A stretch of 64,000 nucleotides of DNA from Tubiluchus corallicola (lineage: Eukaryota > Priapulida > Priapulimorpha > Priapulimorphida > Tubiluchidae), in the NCBI GenBank assembly GCA_030141605.1, contig JAQGDQ010000884.1:20170-84169 (forward strand). The letters run 5' to 3'. The notes beneath the pieces are model-generated. The model had not been told where the DNA came from. It did no database searches and saw only the letters and a list, made by a program, of their open reading frames with translations. The translations under genes and the position numbers were made by a program. This document shows positions 12,501 through 24,870 of the stretch, piece by piece; the stretch's first letter is position 1, and each line of letters opens with the position of its first letter.

Positions 12501-15500
12501 CATTCAAAAGTTTGACTTTCAAAAGATTGACATTCAAAGACTGACATTCAAAAGACTGATATTCAAAGACTGACATTTAAAAGACTGACATTCAAAGACA
12601 GACATTCAAAGACTGACATTCAAAAGACTGACATTCAAAGACAGACATTCAAAGACTGACATTCAAAGACTGACATTTAAAAGACTGACATTTAAAAGAC
12701 TGACATTCAAAGACTGACATTTAAAAGACTGACATTCAAAGACTGACATTCAAAGACTGACATTCTAAATACTGACATTCAAAAGACTGACATTCTAAAT
12801 ACTGACATTCAAAGACTGACATTCTAAATACTGACATTCAAAAGACTGACATTCTAAATACTGACATTCAAAAGACTGACATTCAAAAGACTGACATTCT
12901 AAATACTGACATTCAAACGACTGACATTCTAAATACTGACATTCAAAAGACTGACATTCTAAATACTGACATTCAAAAGACTGACATTCTAAATACTGAC
13001 ATTCAAAACTGAGACTGACATTCAAAAGACTGACATTCTAAATACTGACATTCAAAAGACTGACATTCAAAAGACTGACAATCAAAAGACTGACATTCAA
13101 AAGTTTGACATTCAAAAGACTGACTTTCAAAAGATTGACATTCAAAGACTGACATTCAAAAGACTGATATTCAAAGACTGACATTTAAAAGACTGACATT
13201 CAAAGACAGACATTCAAAGACAGACATTCAAAGACTGACATTCAAAGACTGACATTTAAAAGACTGACATTTAAAAGACTGACATTCAAAGACTGACATT
13301 TAAAAGACTGACATTCAAAGACTGACATTCAAAAGATTGACATTCAAAGACTGACTTTCAAAAGACTGACATTCAAAAGACTGACATTCAAAAGACTGAC
13401 ATTCAAAGACTGACATTCAAAGACTGACATTCAAAAGATTGACATTCAAAAGATTGACATTCAAAGACTGACATTCAAAGACTGACATTCAAAGACTGAC
13501 ATTTAAAAGAGTGACATTCAAAGACTGACATTTAAAAGACTGACATTCAAAGACTGACATTCAAAGACTGACATTCAAAAGACTGACATTCAAAAGACTG
13601 ACATTCAAAGACTGACATTCAAAAGACTGACATTCAAACACTGACATTCAAATGCTGACATTCAAAGACTGACATTCAAAGACTGACATTCAAAGACTGA
13701 CATTTAAAAGACTGACATTCAAAAGACTGACATTCAAAGACTGACATTCAAAGACTGACATTAAAAGAATGACATTCAAAAGACTGACATTCAAAAGACT
13801 GACATTCAAAGACAGACATTCAAAGACTGACATTCAAAGACTGACATTTAAAAGACTGACATTCAAAAGACTGACATTCAAAGACAGACATTCAAAGATT
13901 GACATTCAAAGACTGACATTTAAAAGAGTGACATTCAAAGACTGACATTTAAAAGACTGACATTCAAAGACAGACATTCAAAGACTGACATTCAAAAGAC
14001 TGACATTCAAAAGACTGACATTCAAAGACTGACATTCAAAGACTGACATTCAAAGACTGACATTTAAAACAATGACATTTAAAAGACTGACATTTAAAAG
14101 ACTGACATTCAAAAGACTGACATTCAAAGACAGACATTCAAAGACTGACATTCAAAGATTGACATTTAAAAGAATGACATTTAAAAGACTGACATTTAAA
14201 AGACTGACATTCAAAAGACTGACATTCAAAGACAGACATTCAAAGACTGACATTCAAAGACTGACATTCAAAAGACTGACATTCAAAAGACTGACATTCA
14301 AAGACAGACATTCAAAGACTGACATTCAAAGATTGACATTTAAAAGAATGACATTCAAAAGACTGACATTCAAAAGACTGACATTCAAAGACTGACATTC
14401 AAAGACTGACATTCAAAGACTGACATTTAAAAGACTGACATTCAAAAGACTGACATTCAAAGACAGACATTCAAAGACTGACATTCAAAGACTGACATTT
14501 AAAAGAGTGACATTCAAAGACTGACATTTAAAAGACTGACATTCAAAGACAGACATTCAAAGACTGACATTCAAAAGACTGACATTCAAAAGACTGACAT
14601 TCAAAGACGGACATTCAAAGACTGACATTCAAAGACAGACATTCAAAGACTGACATTCAAAGACTGACATTTAAAAGAGTGACATTCAAAGGCTGACATT
14701 GAAAAGACTGACTGACATTCAAAGACTGACATTCAAACACTGACATTCAAATGCTGACATTCAAAGACTGACATTCAAAGACTGACATTCAAAGACTGAC
14801 ATTTAAAAGACTGACATTCAAAAGACTGACTTTCAAAGACTGACATTCAAAGACTGACATTTAAAAGAGTGACATTCAAAGACTGACATTTAAAAGACTG
14901 ACATTCAAAGACAGACATTCAAAGACTGACATTCAAAAGATTGACATTCAAAGACTGACATTCAAAATATTGACATTCAAAGACTGACATTCAAAAGATT
15001 GACATTCAAAGACTGACATTTAAAAGAGTGACATTCAAAGACTGACATTTAAAAGACTGACATTCAAAGACAGACATTCAAAGACTGACATTCAAAAGAT
15101 TGACATTCAAAGACTGACATTCAAAAGACTGACATTCAAAGACTGACATTCAAAAGATTGACATTCAAAGACTGACATTCAAAAGACTGACATTCAAAGA
15201 CTGACTTTCAAAAGACTGACATTCAAAGACTGACATTCAAAAGATTGACATTCAAAAAATTGACATTCAAAGACTGACATTCAAAGACTGACATTCAAAA
15301 GATTGACTTTCAAAACACAGAACATTTCCCTACTGTACAAGTCTATAAAACTTGCGTTCAATTACTGACGGAAGTTTCTGCACTCGTGCACTTGCAAAAA
15401 TAATTTGTTTATTTGTTTTTTGATAATAATTCCTTGTTTATAGTGACAGCACGCCGTTTATGCATCCGCTATATGAGGGGTCTTCTAGCTGAGTCACCAA

Positions 15501-16719
15501 TGCGCATTATCATTGGCTGTTTATTCCGAGAATCACGACCGACACTGATGAAAACCCAGTTGATATCGTCAAACTTGAATGACATTCAAATTTCACTCTC
15601 ATTCTTGGCACCCACTCAGTCCTTCAACTCTTGACCGTGTGGATGGCCTATAGCAGCATGATTATTTTTAGATGTCACTTGCGTATCATGAATTGAACTG
15701 GTTCTTAGTGCGATAAGCAGAAAGAGGTTCATTTTTATAAAGTAAATTTTGAAGCATGTTGTAGCAATGCAAATGGCTACACAATAATTACACAGTTATT
15801 AATTTTAATCACTTATAGTGATATTCTTTCTTCTCTATCTGATGAAATCTTAACACAATTGGTTAAAAATGGTTTCTTGAATATTGTTTAATTGTTATTT
15901 TATCAGCAAATTTGATAAACATGTGAATAAAGTAGTTTTGCATAAAGTGGAAGTTCCCACTTTAAATATCTACCTTTTATCTTAATTACATTAGCAGGGT
16001 TCCTTCAGAATTTTAAAATAAATTTCCCTGACTTTTCCCTGGCCAAATATTGATTTACCATGACCAAGATAAGCAGAAATTGTATTACCAGTAGACGTAT
16101 TCAAACATTTTTGTGTACGGACATTCATACATATACTGATATATAATGTGTCGGCATAGTTGCAGTAGTGCTAATGAAATTACACTAATCACATTAAATA
16201 AACTTTCTTAATCCATTCATTACTTTTGCACCAAAAATTGAAACTGGGAGCCTGTCCTAGCAAAATTTCATTTGAACACAAATCGCTGAAAAATAAGTTT
16301 GGAAAAATATTGGTTCACGGTGATTATCTTTGCAACCCTTTCCAATTTTCCTGAATTTTTGCCCCATTTTCATCATTTTCACTGACTTTTTACCAAATTA
16401 TCTTTTTCCCTGACTTTTCCATTGCTTTGCAGGATTTTCCTGTGTTTTCAAGGATTTTTCCTGACAATGGAAACCCTGATTAGTCATTTTCTTTTTCTGC
16501 GCCATTAACTACAAATAACAAAAGCAAGAAATAAACTATGATTAAGTTGTGATTTAAATGAATTAATATTGTCTGTCCTGCTGTTGCTTTTGATCTACCG
16601 TAGTAGTAAAACATGGCTATTGTTTGTTTAGATTGTTGACAGTAATGGGAGAAGATGATCCTGAAACGGCTCGCGTCAGGGTCGCATTTCCTGTTACTCT
16701 TCTTATGGGAAAGAAATAA
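6554..16719 (+). CDS. Class I SAM-dependent methyltransferase (Methyltransf_11-like), seven exons, 284 aa
   Basis: Exons: 6554-6691, 7296-7380, 9078-9147, 9992-10214, 11366-11469, 12136-12282, 16632-16719. All junctions are GT...AG, the phases agree, and the sum is 855 bp with TAA at 16717-16719. The protein starts [20 protein letters not shown]. It has the SAM-binding motif I in exon 2 ([16 protein letters not shown]), the ID acidic loop at the start of exon 3, VGTAEELPF and the AVHWFD segment in exon 4, and the post-motif [17 protein letters not shown]. This is the layout of small cytosolic methyltransferases often annotated as DDB_G0268948-like; the substrate is unknown. The last intron is about 4.3 kb and consists largely of a satellite array plus a transposon. 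The gene is a tandem copy of the one ending at 307. Fold assignment is strong; the role cannot be inferred. Confidence 0.9.
8313..8885. repeat. Minisatellite, 32-bp unit, about 17 copies
   Basis: The unit is ataaaacttgccaatttata plus attgttagggct, with a second type carrying ggtgtttgtgaaatacaact. It lies in intron 2 of the methyltransferase gene. The two unit types recur in blocks, which suggests block duplication. Confidence 0.93.
10265..11165. repeat. Minisatellite, 69-bp unit, about 13 copies
   Basis: The unit contains ggttctgaatatcacaagtt, tgctattcaccagctggctt and actggttgagcatttgtatt. It begins about 50 bp after the donor of methyltransferase exon 4 (10214) and fills most of intron 4. 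The open frames across it are artefacts. Confidence 0.93.
12335..15315. repeat. Satellite array of about 3 kb, 13-15 bp unit
   Basis: More than 200 units of gactgacattcaaa, with length variants (caaa/caaaa) and variants tttaaa, ctaaatact, cagacattc and gattgacattc. It starts about 50 bp after the donor at 12282 and fills the first part of intron 6. Longer phrases, such as one with aaagacagacattcaaag, recur at larger spacing, so the array grew by block duplication. Open frames here (for example 12795-13025 and 14072-14395) are repeat artefacts. Confidence 0.95.
15995..16478. mobile_element. Non-autonomous hAT-like transposon (484 bp) in the last methyltransferase intron
   Basis: The ends are imperfect inverted repeats: cagggttcc at the left and ggaaaccctg at the right. 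The interior is rich in ttttccctgacttttcc-like words, and there is no transposase frame. attag occurs directly outside both ends (15990-15994 and 16479-16483), only 5 bp rather than the 8 bp normal for hAT, so superfamily placement is tentative. Confidence 0.65.
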
Positions 16720-17139
16720 TTTCCTCTGTCTGAGGTAGGAGGTACCTGCATGTATTCATAACTTATTGATAACTGATTATGTTGGTAATGCCTATCTTCC
16801 TCAAGACCTTGTTTAATTTTGATTGATTTTAAATATGTTAGTTCTATTTATGTGTAATTTTTTATTAAACGTCTCTATTTTACTCAAACAGAAAGAGTGA
16901 ACTCATAAATACTGTTGTCGTTCTAGTGAGAATCGACTCTTCTAGAGTGAAATTGTTTTAAATTATACTTTTTTTAAATTAAAGAGTCAAATTTAATAAA
17001 AGTGTTTGATTAGTTGTAATTTTTAAAACACTTGATTATTATTACCCAGTTTTTGTCTTTCTAGCAATAAAAACGAAGTAATAGATATTATGTTTTGTAG
17101 AATAGGTATATAAATTTTCTTGATCTAAATCTATATTAT

Positions 17140-17400
17140 AAACATGTTGCATTGAAACTTATTTCTTGGTTATTACTGGCATGAAACTTTATTATTTTCT
17201 GTTGCATATGGATCACGTGTCCCTGCTTTAAGTTATTAAGAATTATAACTTTTTAGTAGAAATTATATTCCGAATAATCTGTCATTTTTTTGGGAAGTTT
17301 TGCAAACTTTTGAAATGATTTTAACCCGAGTAGACAATGAAGATGCTTTCTGAGCTACGCCGACAAAGTTGGTGTCATGTACGTATAGTTGTATGTATGT
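17140..17400. repeat. Direct repeat D2, copy 1
   Basis: About 200 bp around gttgcatatggatcacgtgt and aagaattataactttttagt recur in the same orientation at 20295-20545 with few differences. The two copies bracket the 53-bp array. Position 0.4 kb after the methyltransferase stop makes it a candidate 3' UTR or flank. Confidence 0.85.
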
Positions 17401-17448
17401 ATTTTTTATATGCCGTACGTAAAAGGCTTCAAATTTTGAACGAGTTTA

Positions 17449-19418
17449 ACAACTTGTACTTAACTAGAATGGAAGCACTAATGTCCTTAGATCCAGCACA
17501 TCCAACTTGTACTTAACTAGAATGGAAGCACTAATGTGCTTAGATCCAGCACATCAAACTTGTACTTAACTAGAATGGAAGCACTAATGTCCTTAGATCC
17601 AGCACATCCAACCTGTACTTAACTAGAATGGAAGCACTAATGTCCTTAGATCCAGCACATCAAACTTGTACTTAACTAGAATGGAAGCACTAATGTCCTT
17701 AGATCCAGCACATCCAACTTCTACTTAACTAGAATGGAAGCACTAATGTCCTTAGATCCAGCACATCAAACTTGTACTTAACTAGAATGGAAGCACTAAT
17801 GTCCTTAGATCCAGCACATCCAACCTGTACTTAACTAGAATGGAAGCACTAATGTCCTTAGATCCAGCACATCCAACTTGTACTTAACTAGAATGGAAGC
17901 ACTAATGTGCTTAGATCCAGCACATCCAACTTGTACTTAACTAGAATGGAAGCACTAATGTGCTTAGATCCAGCACATCCAACCTGTACTTAACTAGAAT
18001 GGAAGCACTAGTGTCCTTAGATCCAGCACATCCAACTTGTACTTAACTAGAATGGAAGCACTAATGTGCTTAGATCCAGCACATCCAACTTGTACTTAAC
18101 TAGAATGGAAGCACTAATGTGCTTAGATCCAGCACACCCAACCTGTACTTAACTAGAATGGAAGCACTAATGTGCTTAGATCCAGCACATCCAACTTGTA
18201 CTTAACTAGAATGGAAGCACTAATGTCCTTAGATCCAGCACATCCAACTTGTGCTTAACTAGAATGGAAGCACTAATGTGCTTAGATCCAGCACATCCAA
18301 CACCTGTACTTAACTAGAATGGAAGCACTAATGTGCTTAGATCCAGCACATCCAACTTGTACTTAACTAGAATGGAAGCAGTAATGTGCTTAGATCCAGC
18401 ACATCCAACTTGTACTTAACTAGAATGGAAGCACTAATGTCCTTAGATCCAGCACATCCAACTTGTACTTAACTAGAATGGAAGCACTAATGTGCTTAGA
18501 TCCAGCACATCCAACCTGTACTTAACTAGAATGGAAGCAGTAATGTGCTTAGATCCAGCACATCCAACTTGTACTTAACTAGAATGGAAGCAGTAATGTG
18601 CTTATATCCAGCACATCCAACTTGTACTTAACTAGAATGGAAGCACTAATGTCCTTAGATCCAGCACATCCAACTTGTACTTAACTAGAATGGAAGCACT
18701 AATGTGCTTAGATCCAGCACATCCAACCTGTACTTAACTAGAATGGAAGCAGTAATGTGCTTAGATCCAGCACATCCAACTTGTACTTAACTAGAATGGA
18801 AGCAGTAATGTGCTTATATCCAGCACATCCAACTTGTACTTAACTAGAATGGAAGCACTAATGTCCTTAGATCCAGCACATCCAACTTGTACTTAACTAG
18901 AATGGAAGCACTAATGTGCTTAGATCCAGCACATCCAACCTGTACTTAACTAGAATGGAAGCACTAATGTGCTTAGATCCAGCACATCCAACTTGTACTT
19001 AACTAGAATGGAAGCACTAATGTCCTTAGATCCAGCACATCCAACCTGTACTTAACTAGAATGGAAGCACTAATGTTCTTAGATCCAGCACATCCAACTT
19101 GTACTTAACTAGAATGGAAGCACTAATGTGCTTAGATCCAGCACACCCAACTTGTACTTAACTAGAATGGAAGCACTAATGTGCTTAGATCCAGCACATC
19201 CAACCTGTACTTAACTAGAATGGAAGCACTAATGTCCTTAGATCCAGCACATCCAACTTGTACTTAACTAGAATGGAAGCACTAATGTCCTTAGATCCAG
19301 CACATCCAACTTGTACTTAACTAGAATGGAAGCACTAATGTGCTTAGATCCAGCACATCCAACCTGTACTTAACTAGAATGGAAGCACTAATGTCCTTAG
19401 ATCCAGCACATCCAACTT
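17449..19418. repeat. Satellite array, 53-bp unit, about 37 copies, with a 4-unit higher-order repeat
   Basis: The unit is cttgtacttaactagaatgg, then aagcactaatgtccttagat, then ccagcacatccaa. Diagnostic variants are tgtgctta/tgtcctta, cagtaatg and cttatatcc. The rare cttatatcc variant occurs at about 18601 and again at about 18813, exactly 212 bp (4 x 53) later with matching neighbours, which shows a higher-order unit. Confidence 0.95.
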
Positions 19419-20294
19419 ATTTATGTTTTGTTCCAAAAGAAAATCATGGGAGGCATTTACTATTGTCCTAAATACATTTTTTTTCTAAAAATTTAAAACA
19501 CGCATTGTTGAAGCAGCTCCATTTATACACGAGAATAAAAGTAACCATAAAAATTTATAGGGCTGATCCATTTGATGGGCACAGTTCATTTAGCGGGCAT
19601 ATTTGTTGGCCATATTGAGTAAGGTTTTCTTATAGTCTGTCCAATCGTCCATAGTAGTATCTCCGTGCAAAAATTCAACCTCCTGTTATGAAAACTGTGG
19701 CCTGTTTTTAAGCCTTGGAAGGTAAATGTGACTATGCCTCACCTTCCGTGTCAAACTCCAGCCTTTCCCATAAAAGTGACTGAGAGATAAATGATTTATG
19801 TTATTTATCATACTTCATTCTGCAATCTCATTCATTATTTGTTTACTCTCTATAAGTTTATGGTTATATGAATATTCTGTTTGTGTCGGTAAGTTCTGGG
19901 AATTCTTTTTAATTTGAATAAACAAACAAAGTTAGCTGTTTTAAAAACAACAAAGTTTACCCAACTGAAAACATGTTTTTATCTGAACATTTTTGTACGT
20001 TTAGTGGAACATTGTAATTTACTTCCATAAACAGATACTAATTCTACAATAATAATAGCTAGTGCAATATTTTAGTTGTACTTTTGTACTGTGTACGTAA
20101 TTGTTTATTGTGTGTGGCTGATTGTAATATATGCTAAATTAATATGGTTATATGCATATAACTACGTATCGTACCGTCTAGCATTGTTACTATTTTGTAT
20201 CAATTATGATAATATTTTTATTGTCTATCTGTAATTTTACAGTATTTTATAAGAGTACACTATTTACAGCTTTTATTAGTCGTTGTTAAATTGT
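19419..20294. other. Spacer, nothing recognised
   Basis: AT-rich, no sustained open frame, no clear transposon ends. Confidence 0.5.
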
Positions 20295-20545
20295 TAAACA
20301 TCTTGCATTGAAACCCATTTCTTGGTTATTGCTGTCATGAAACTGTATTTTTTCTGTTGCATATGGATCACGTGTCTCTGCTTTAAGTTATTAAGAATTA
20401 TAACTTTTTAGTAGAAATTATATTCTAAATAATCTGTCATTTCTTGGGGAAGTTTTGCAAACTTTTGAAATGATTTTAACCAGAGTAAACGTCATGTATG
20501 TATTTTTGATAGTTGGTGTATGAACGAATAGTTGTATGTATCTTT
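20295..20545. repeat. Direct repeat D2, copy 2
   Basis: Matches 17140-17400 in the same orientation. No methyltransferase exon precedes this copy, so it is either a dispersed repeat or the remains of a further tandem duplication that lost its coding part. Confidence 0.8.
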
Positions 20546-20660
20546 TATATATACATTAAAATGAAATGAACATAGATGAACATAATTGGTTTATGACTGC
20601 TGAATATGTGCCTATTGATCTGTCTTGTAGTTCAAGTTTGTAATGGTGTTTGTGTTATGT

Positions 20661-20754
20661 TCTGCATTAAAAGCAATGCAAGCATTAGCAGCAGTGCAGC
20701 AGTTTGTTCTGCATTAAAAGCAATGCAAGCATTAGCAGCAGTGCAGCAGTTTGT
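20661..20754. repeat. Two exact 47-bp tandem copies
   Basis: tctgcattaaaagcaatgca...cagtttgt occurs twice back to back, at 20661 and 20708. Confidence 0.85.
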
Positions 20755-20938
20755 AGTAAGCAGAAAGTGAAAAAGTGAAATTTTTTTATTTTTAAATTCA
20801 GTAGGTCGTGTAAAATAAAAAACATTGCAGTAAAGATGTAAAAGACACATTTCTTATATACGATTCTACCTTCTGATATCACTGTGCATGATCTTTAAGT
20901 GAGCTGGAAAAAAACAAAATTTTCGTGCAGTTGCAAGG

Positions 20939-21436
20939 CACTAGAACAGGGGTGTGCAAGTTGCGGCCCGCCGAGAGAATTTGTGCGGCCCGCGAAAAGA
21001 TTTGTCAACCTAATGAAAGTGCGGCCCGGGCGATTAATTGAGTGTATCCAGCTGAAGTCCGTGCCACGATCCCAAAGATAGTGCAGTTTTTTTTTCTACT
21101 AGATCAGATGTCATTAACCCTTACAAGATGGTTGTAGCTTAATGTCACTGTACTACACAGACTGTGTGATACACATTACTAATATGCATTGTAATGAAAT
21201 TACCACTATCTGTCCTGAAAGTAGAAATATATGGTTTGTAATATAAATTTTAATAACTTCTAAAATAGTTTCTTGAGTGTAGTAGTAATGATGTACTCAG
21301 GTCGGATGCAAAAAAAATCGTTGTTAGGCCTTTCTGTACTTGGCTCCTTGATCAAACTGCCTGTGGCCCACAGGAATTGTGGGAAAGTTTAATGTGGCCC
21401 GGCTAGTCAGATAATTTGCACACCCCTGCACTAGAA
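20939..21436. mobile_element. Non-autonomous hAT (Charlie-like) transposon with intact 8-bp target duplication
   Basis: The element spans 20947-21428 (482 bp). The left end is caggggtgtgcaagttgcgg and the right end is ttgcacacccctg, an inverted repeat of about 13 bp. The flanking 8-bp duplication cactagaa is perfect (20939-20946 and 21429-21436). There is no transposase frame. A 5'-truncated relative lies at 44312-44597. Confidence 0.9.
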
Positions 21437-22215
21437 ATATTAATATTTAGGCTTTTTACATATTTTCCTATTGCATTCATGTAAACATTAAAGACAGGAA
21501 ATGATTTCACGCCTACACTGATTAAATAATGATGATAACACAAGTATACAAGACAATAAACACCTGTATGCTGACATTCAACATATTCAGTCTATCTTTT
21601 AATTACCTGAGCGGGATGTTTGAAGCAAATACCTTTTATGGCTGTTGGCGAGTTAAATATTAAATAGACAGTAGAAATTTGGAGCAGTAACGGGAAGTCG
21701 TGTTTACATTTGATTTATTACCTATAGCGAAACGAAAAGTAACTGGAATTGCTACGTCAGGTGTTTTGATACTTAGATATTTATAATGTGAAAGCAATGA
21801 CCATAAAAGGAACTGAATTTTGCCTTGCTAAACCAGAGGTAGTGTGTGCAAATGGTATTGTAGTTCAGAATATAAATGAGAGTTCTCATACTAGTTTCTG
21901 AATATGGCAGTAGCATAAGAAAAGGTAAGATATGCTTTTGTTGAGGTAAATAAACGTAGATTAAAGAAATGATTCTGGATTTGTACTCGTAGTTTTGCAT
22001 ACGATAGTATTTCCATTTTGTTAGTTTTCACTAGTGCAAACAAATTCAAAACACACAAAAGTCCTTGTCAACTAAGAGCAGAAGTTTATTTATCCAGACA
22101 TTACGTTTTTGTTTAGATACAACTGAAATATTTGCACGTATTTTTTATAAGATACAAGTGTTTAGTAGTTATATTAGTGGATTCATAACTACAGTTTTTA
22201 TTACAAATTTTTCAG
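21437..22215. other. Spacer or unrecognised upstream exons/introns of the PPxY gene
   Basis: No convincing coding exon. The frames at 21773-22000 and 22065-22319 do not look conserved; the second merely overlaps, in another frame, the candidate exon 22216-22275. Confidence 0.4.
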
Positions 22216-22272
22216 AACTACACCGATCCAGTTCTAAGATCCAATCCACAACATTTACTGGAGTTCAACAAA

Positions 22273-23004
22273 ATGGTAATTATCGATACTTACGTTTAAA
22301 CCACTATAGTTTCACATAAGGAATTTTTATTGTATTAAAAATTATTTGGCTGCGTTTGTTGATAATAATCATAAAATTGAATGCGATTTTGTTTCTTATT
22401 TATAAATGGTTGCTTAATTTTTGCATTGTTTTCCTTCTAGTGGGTTAGCACACATCCAGAACCAGAAACAACTGTTCGTTCAAAACGCAAAAACTTTATG
22501 AGGTTGCTTGTTTGGTGTAGCCTATTTGGCGTCGTGTTGGGTGGTACGGCAATATCAGCTGGCTTTTGTTTCGGACAGGGGTTTCTCATAATTTGTGGCA
22601 TTGTTATCATGGGACCTGTGACTTGCGTGTTCGTCTTCATTTTACTAGTGGTGAATAAAAGCTTATTGACAGATGTGGAAAATGTTTCACCTGAGCACAA
22701 CACTTCTGAGCTGCCACCCCCTGGTTATAACGATTGCGTCATAGAACAGGTGATAACGAATGTTGTAGAAAGTGTTGACGCATCAGCACTTGATAGCGAC
22801 TCAACAAATATCCCAAACAGTGGTGCTTCGTTGACAGCAGCCGTGCATGTCAGTGACATATCAGGTGTTGGATTGGTAAAGCAACGTCCACGAGTGTTCC
22901 GTAAGGACAGGAAAAATGAGAGGGCCTCTTCTTGTTCATGTAAATCAGATGAAAGCAATCCACCTTCATATAGTTTGGTGCTTAAAAATGAGTATGTAAT
23001 TTAG
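22273..23004 (+). CDS. Small two-membrane-segment protein with PPxY motifs (188 aa if it starts at 22273)
   Basis: Candidate exons are 22216-22275 (acceptor ttttttcag, donor gtaatt) and 22441-23004 (acceptor ttccttctag, TAG at 23002-23004). The last codon of the first exon is ATG (22273-22275) and joins in phase 0 to WVSTHPEPETTVRSKRKNFM. The upstream frame is open through NYTDPVLRSNPQHLLEFNKM, so the protein could also begin further upstream. Two hydrophobic stretches (around LLVWCSLFGVVLGGTAISAG and FLIICGIVIMGPVTCVFVFI) are separated by a very short loop, predicting a hairpin with both ends cytosolic. The tail carries PPPGY and, near the C terminus, PPSY; PPxY motifs bind WW domains, for example of Nedd4-type ubiquitin ligases. 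A small Cys cluster (SSCSC) lies between. I do not recognise the family. The coding call rests on the open frame, splice sites and motif-rich tail. Confidence 0.65.
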
Positions 23005-23246
23005 GTGGAGTAGCTTTTGTGTTTGGTATTTGTATTGAGCTTAGGTGATGTAATAATTCTATGATTTTAGAACTTTCGGCAGCTAGAAACTTTAAACTTG
23101 CAGTACATTATTAACCATTAGTCAAACAAGGTATGTGTTACGATATATGACGTATGACGTCATGATCATGTGACTGAACAACAGTGGTTGGATTAAAATG
23201 ATAAAAGCTGAATGACTTCGTTAAGCATTTCTTTTTGATTACGTTT

Positions 23247-23371
23247 GAGCATCACCCATTATTGCAACATCACTAGAGAGCATCACCCACAATCACAACA
23301 TCACTAGAGAGCATCACCCACAATCGCAACATCACTAGAGAGCATCACTCACAATCGCAACATCACTAGAA
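23247..23371. repeat. Tandem repeat, 31-bp unit, 4 copies
   Basis: gcatcacccacaatcgcaac plus atcactagaga repeated four times with point changes. Confidence 0.88.
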
Positions 23372-23509
23372 ACCAAATGCTGATCATGAAAAGATTTTGT
23401 GAGATTGTTTACTAGAAAAAAGTTGGCAATTTTCAATTTTTGCTGCAGAAATTTATCTGAAATGAGAAGAGAGAGTTACTTTACATTGTTACAATTACAA
23501 CAGTTTTTA

Positions 23510-23934
23510 CAGGGATGAGAATGGCCCCCAATGGGGTTGAGGGGCAAAGTCCCATTGTAGCCAGCAACAAATTGCAATTTTGTGTCCATAGAGCTTCTAA
23601 GCGGACTATCAAGGATACATGGACACCTAATTGTCTCAAAAACGCCTAAGTAGTGGCCACTCCTATGCAAAAGTATATAAAAACTGTCTGCAATTGACTC
23701 AAATAACTTTGCACAATTGATTCTATATTTTTATACATAGGGATATACACGTGGTCACACTGATGTACGTGATATAAACAAAGTGACGCCCTGCCAACTT
23801 GCGGTCAGCTTGTGAAATAATGTACAGGGTCCGTAAAAATTTTCTCAACGAATTTACGCGATTTAAAAAAATGGCACTACTGGTCTTCCAAAAACTCGGA
23901 ATTCCGCGTATCCACGGACTATTCTCATCCCTGT
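23510..23934. mobile_element. Probable hAT-like non-autonomous element
   Basis: The ends are inverted: cagggatgagaat at about 23510 and attctcatccctg ending at about 23934. ttttta flanks both sides, but this is AT-rich and only 6 bp. Interior words (aattgactcaaataac and neighbours, about 23620-23745) recur in the element at 32.9-33.8 kb. No transposase frame. Confidence 0.55.
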
Positions 23935-24364
23935 TTTTATACTGTGTTAGCTTCATAACGATATATGTCCATGAAAAAACGCGGAAAATACTTCCAGTTA
24001 TTAACTAAATTACGTTTACAGGCTATAGGTCAATGCGGTGGAAGTGTTACTGCCATTGCCATGTAGTTTAAAATAAGAGAATAGCGTTTACTAGCGTTTC
24101 CACATCAGTTGTGCAGTTTAACAGTCATTTTAAATTTTCTCAAGTGTATTCTAAAAATGATTATTATCACTTAACAACTGCTTTGTGCTAGAAGTATCCA
24201 ACGCGCCTTGCATAAGGCGGCATCAAAAGCTATCCGTATTGTATCACTCGCTTGATGTCAAGCGTTCATAATTCACAGACTTGGATGGATTTTGAGTGTT
24301 CTGCACAGTATTTTGTATAAGTGAGCTAGTGAAATTTCACTTCCCTATGATTAAAAACTCAGGT

Positions 24365-24870
24365 GCATATGGACTTATTTTAATTTAAAACAAGATGTGG
24401 TCAAGAGATCTTACAAGCTGACCTGTCTGAAATTGAGCGGTGGTGTGACAACTGGTAACGTAGTAAATGCAGCGCACTTCGTATTCGTTCTAATTCTGCA
24501 ATACCTTATTATCTGAGAGATGGTGTTATTGAAGAAAAATCAGTTGTACGTTATTTAGGTGTATTAATCTCAAACAACCTGAAGTGGAAGTCACATATGG
24601 AGCATATTATTTCTCAGGCCAATAGACGCATTGGAATGATAAAACGCTGCATTTCATCACGCAGTGCAAAAGTTATTGTACCTCTTTATAAAGCTGTAGT
24701 TAGACCAATATTTGAATATGCGTGCGTTGTTTGGTCACCACAGTATGTTACTCTTAAAAAATGCTTGAGAAAGAACTCAATGCAGATGTATTAGTCCGGC
24801 CTCTGATATTCAACCTGTCTCTGTATCTTCTCTTGAACAACGCCGTGATACTATAGATGTTATTAACTGT
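24365..24870 (+). pseudogene. Dead non-LTR retrotransposon (LINE) reverse transcriptase fragment
   Basis: The translation runs LQADLSEIERWCDNW, stop, then RSKCSALRI... and through YLGVLISNNLKWKSHMEHII, NRRIGMIKRCI, VIVPLYKAVVRPIFEYACVV and WSPQ before decaying. This is the well-known C-terminal part of LINE reverse transcriptases (YLGV..... and LY.A.V.P..EY....W motifs). It has an in-frame stop at about 24457 and loses frame after about 24770. No 5' part is present. The clade was not determined. Confidence 0.85.

Noticed and set aside
12795-14395. Open frames rich in repeated [10 protein letters not shown] or FKRLTFKR words
   Set aside because: Pure translation of the 13-15 bp satellite inside a methyltransferase intron.
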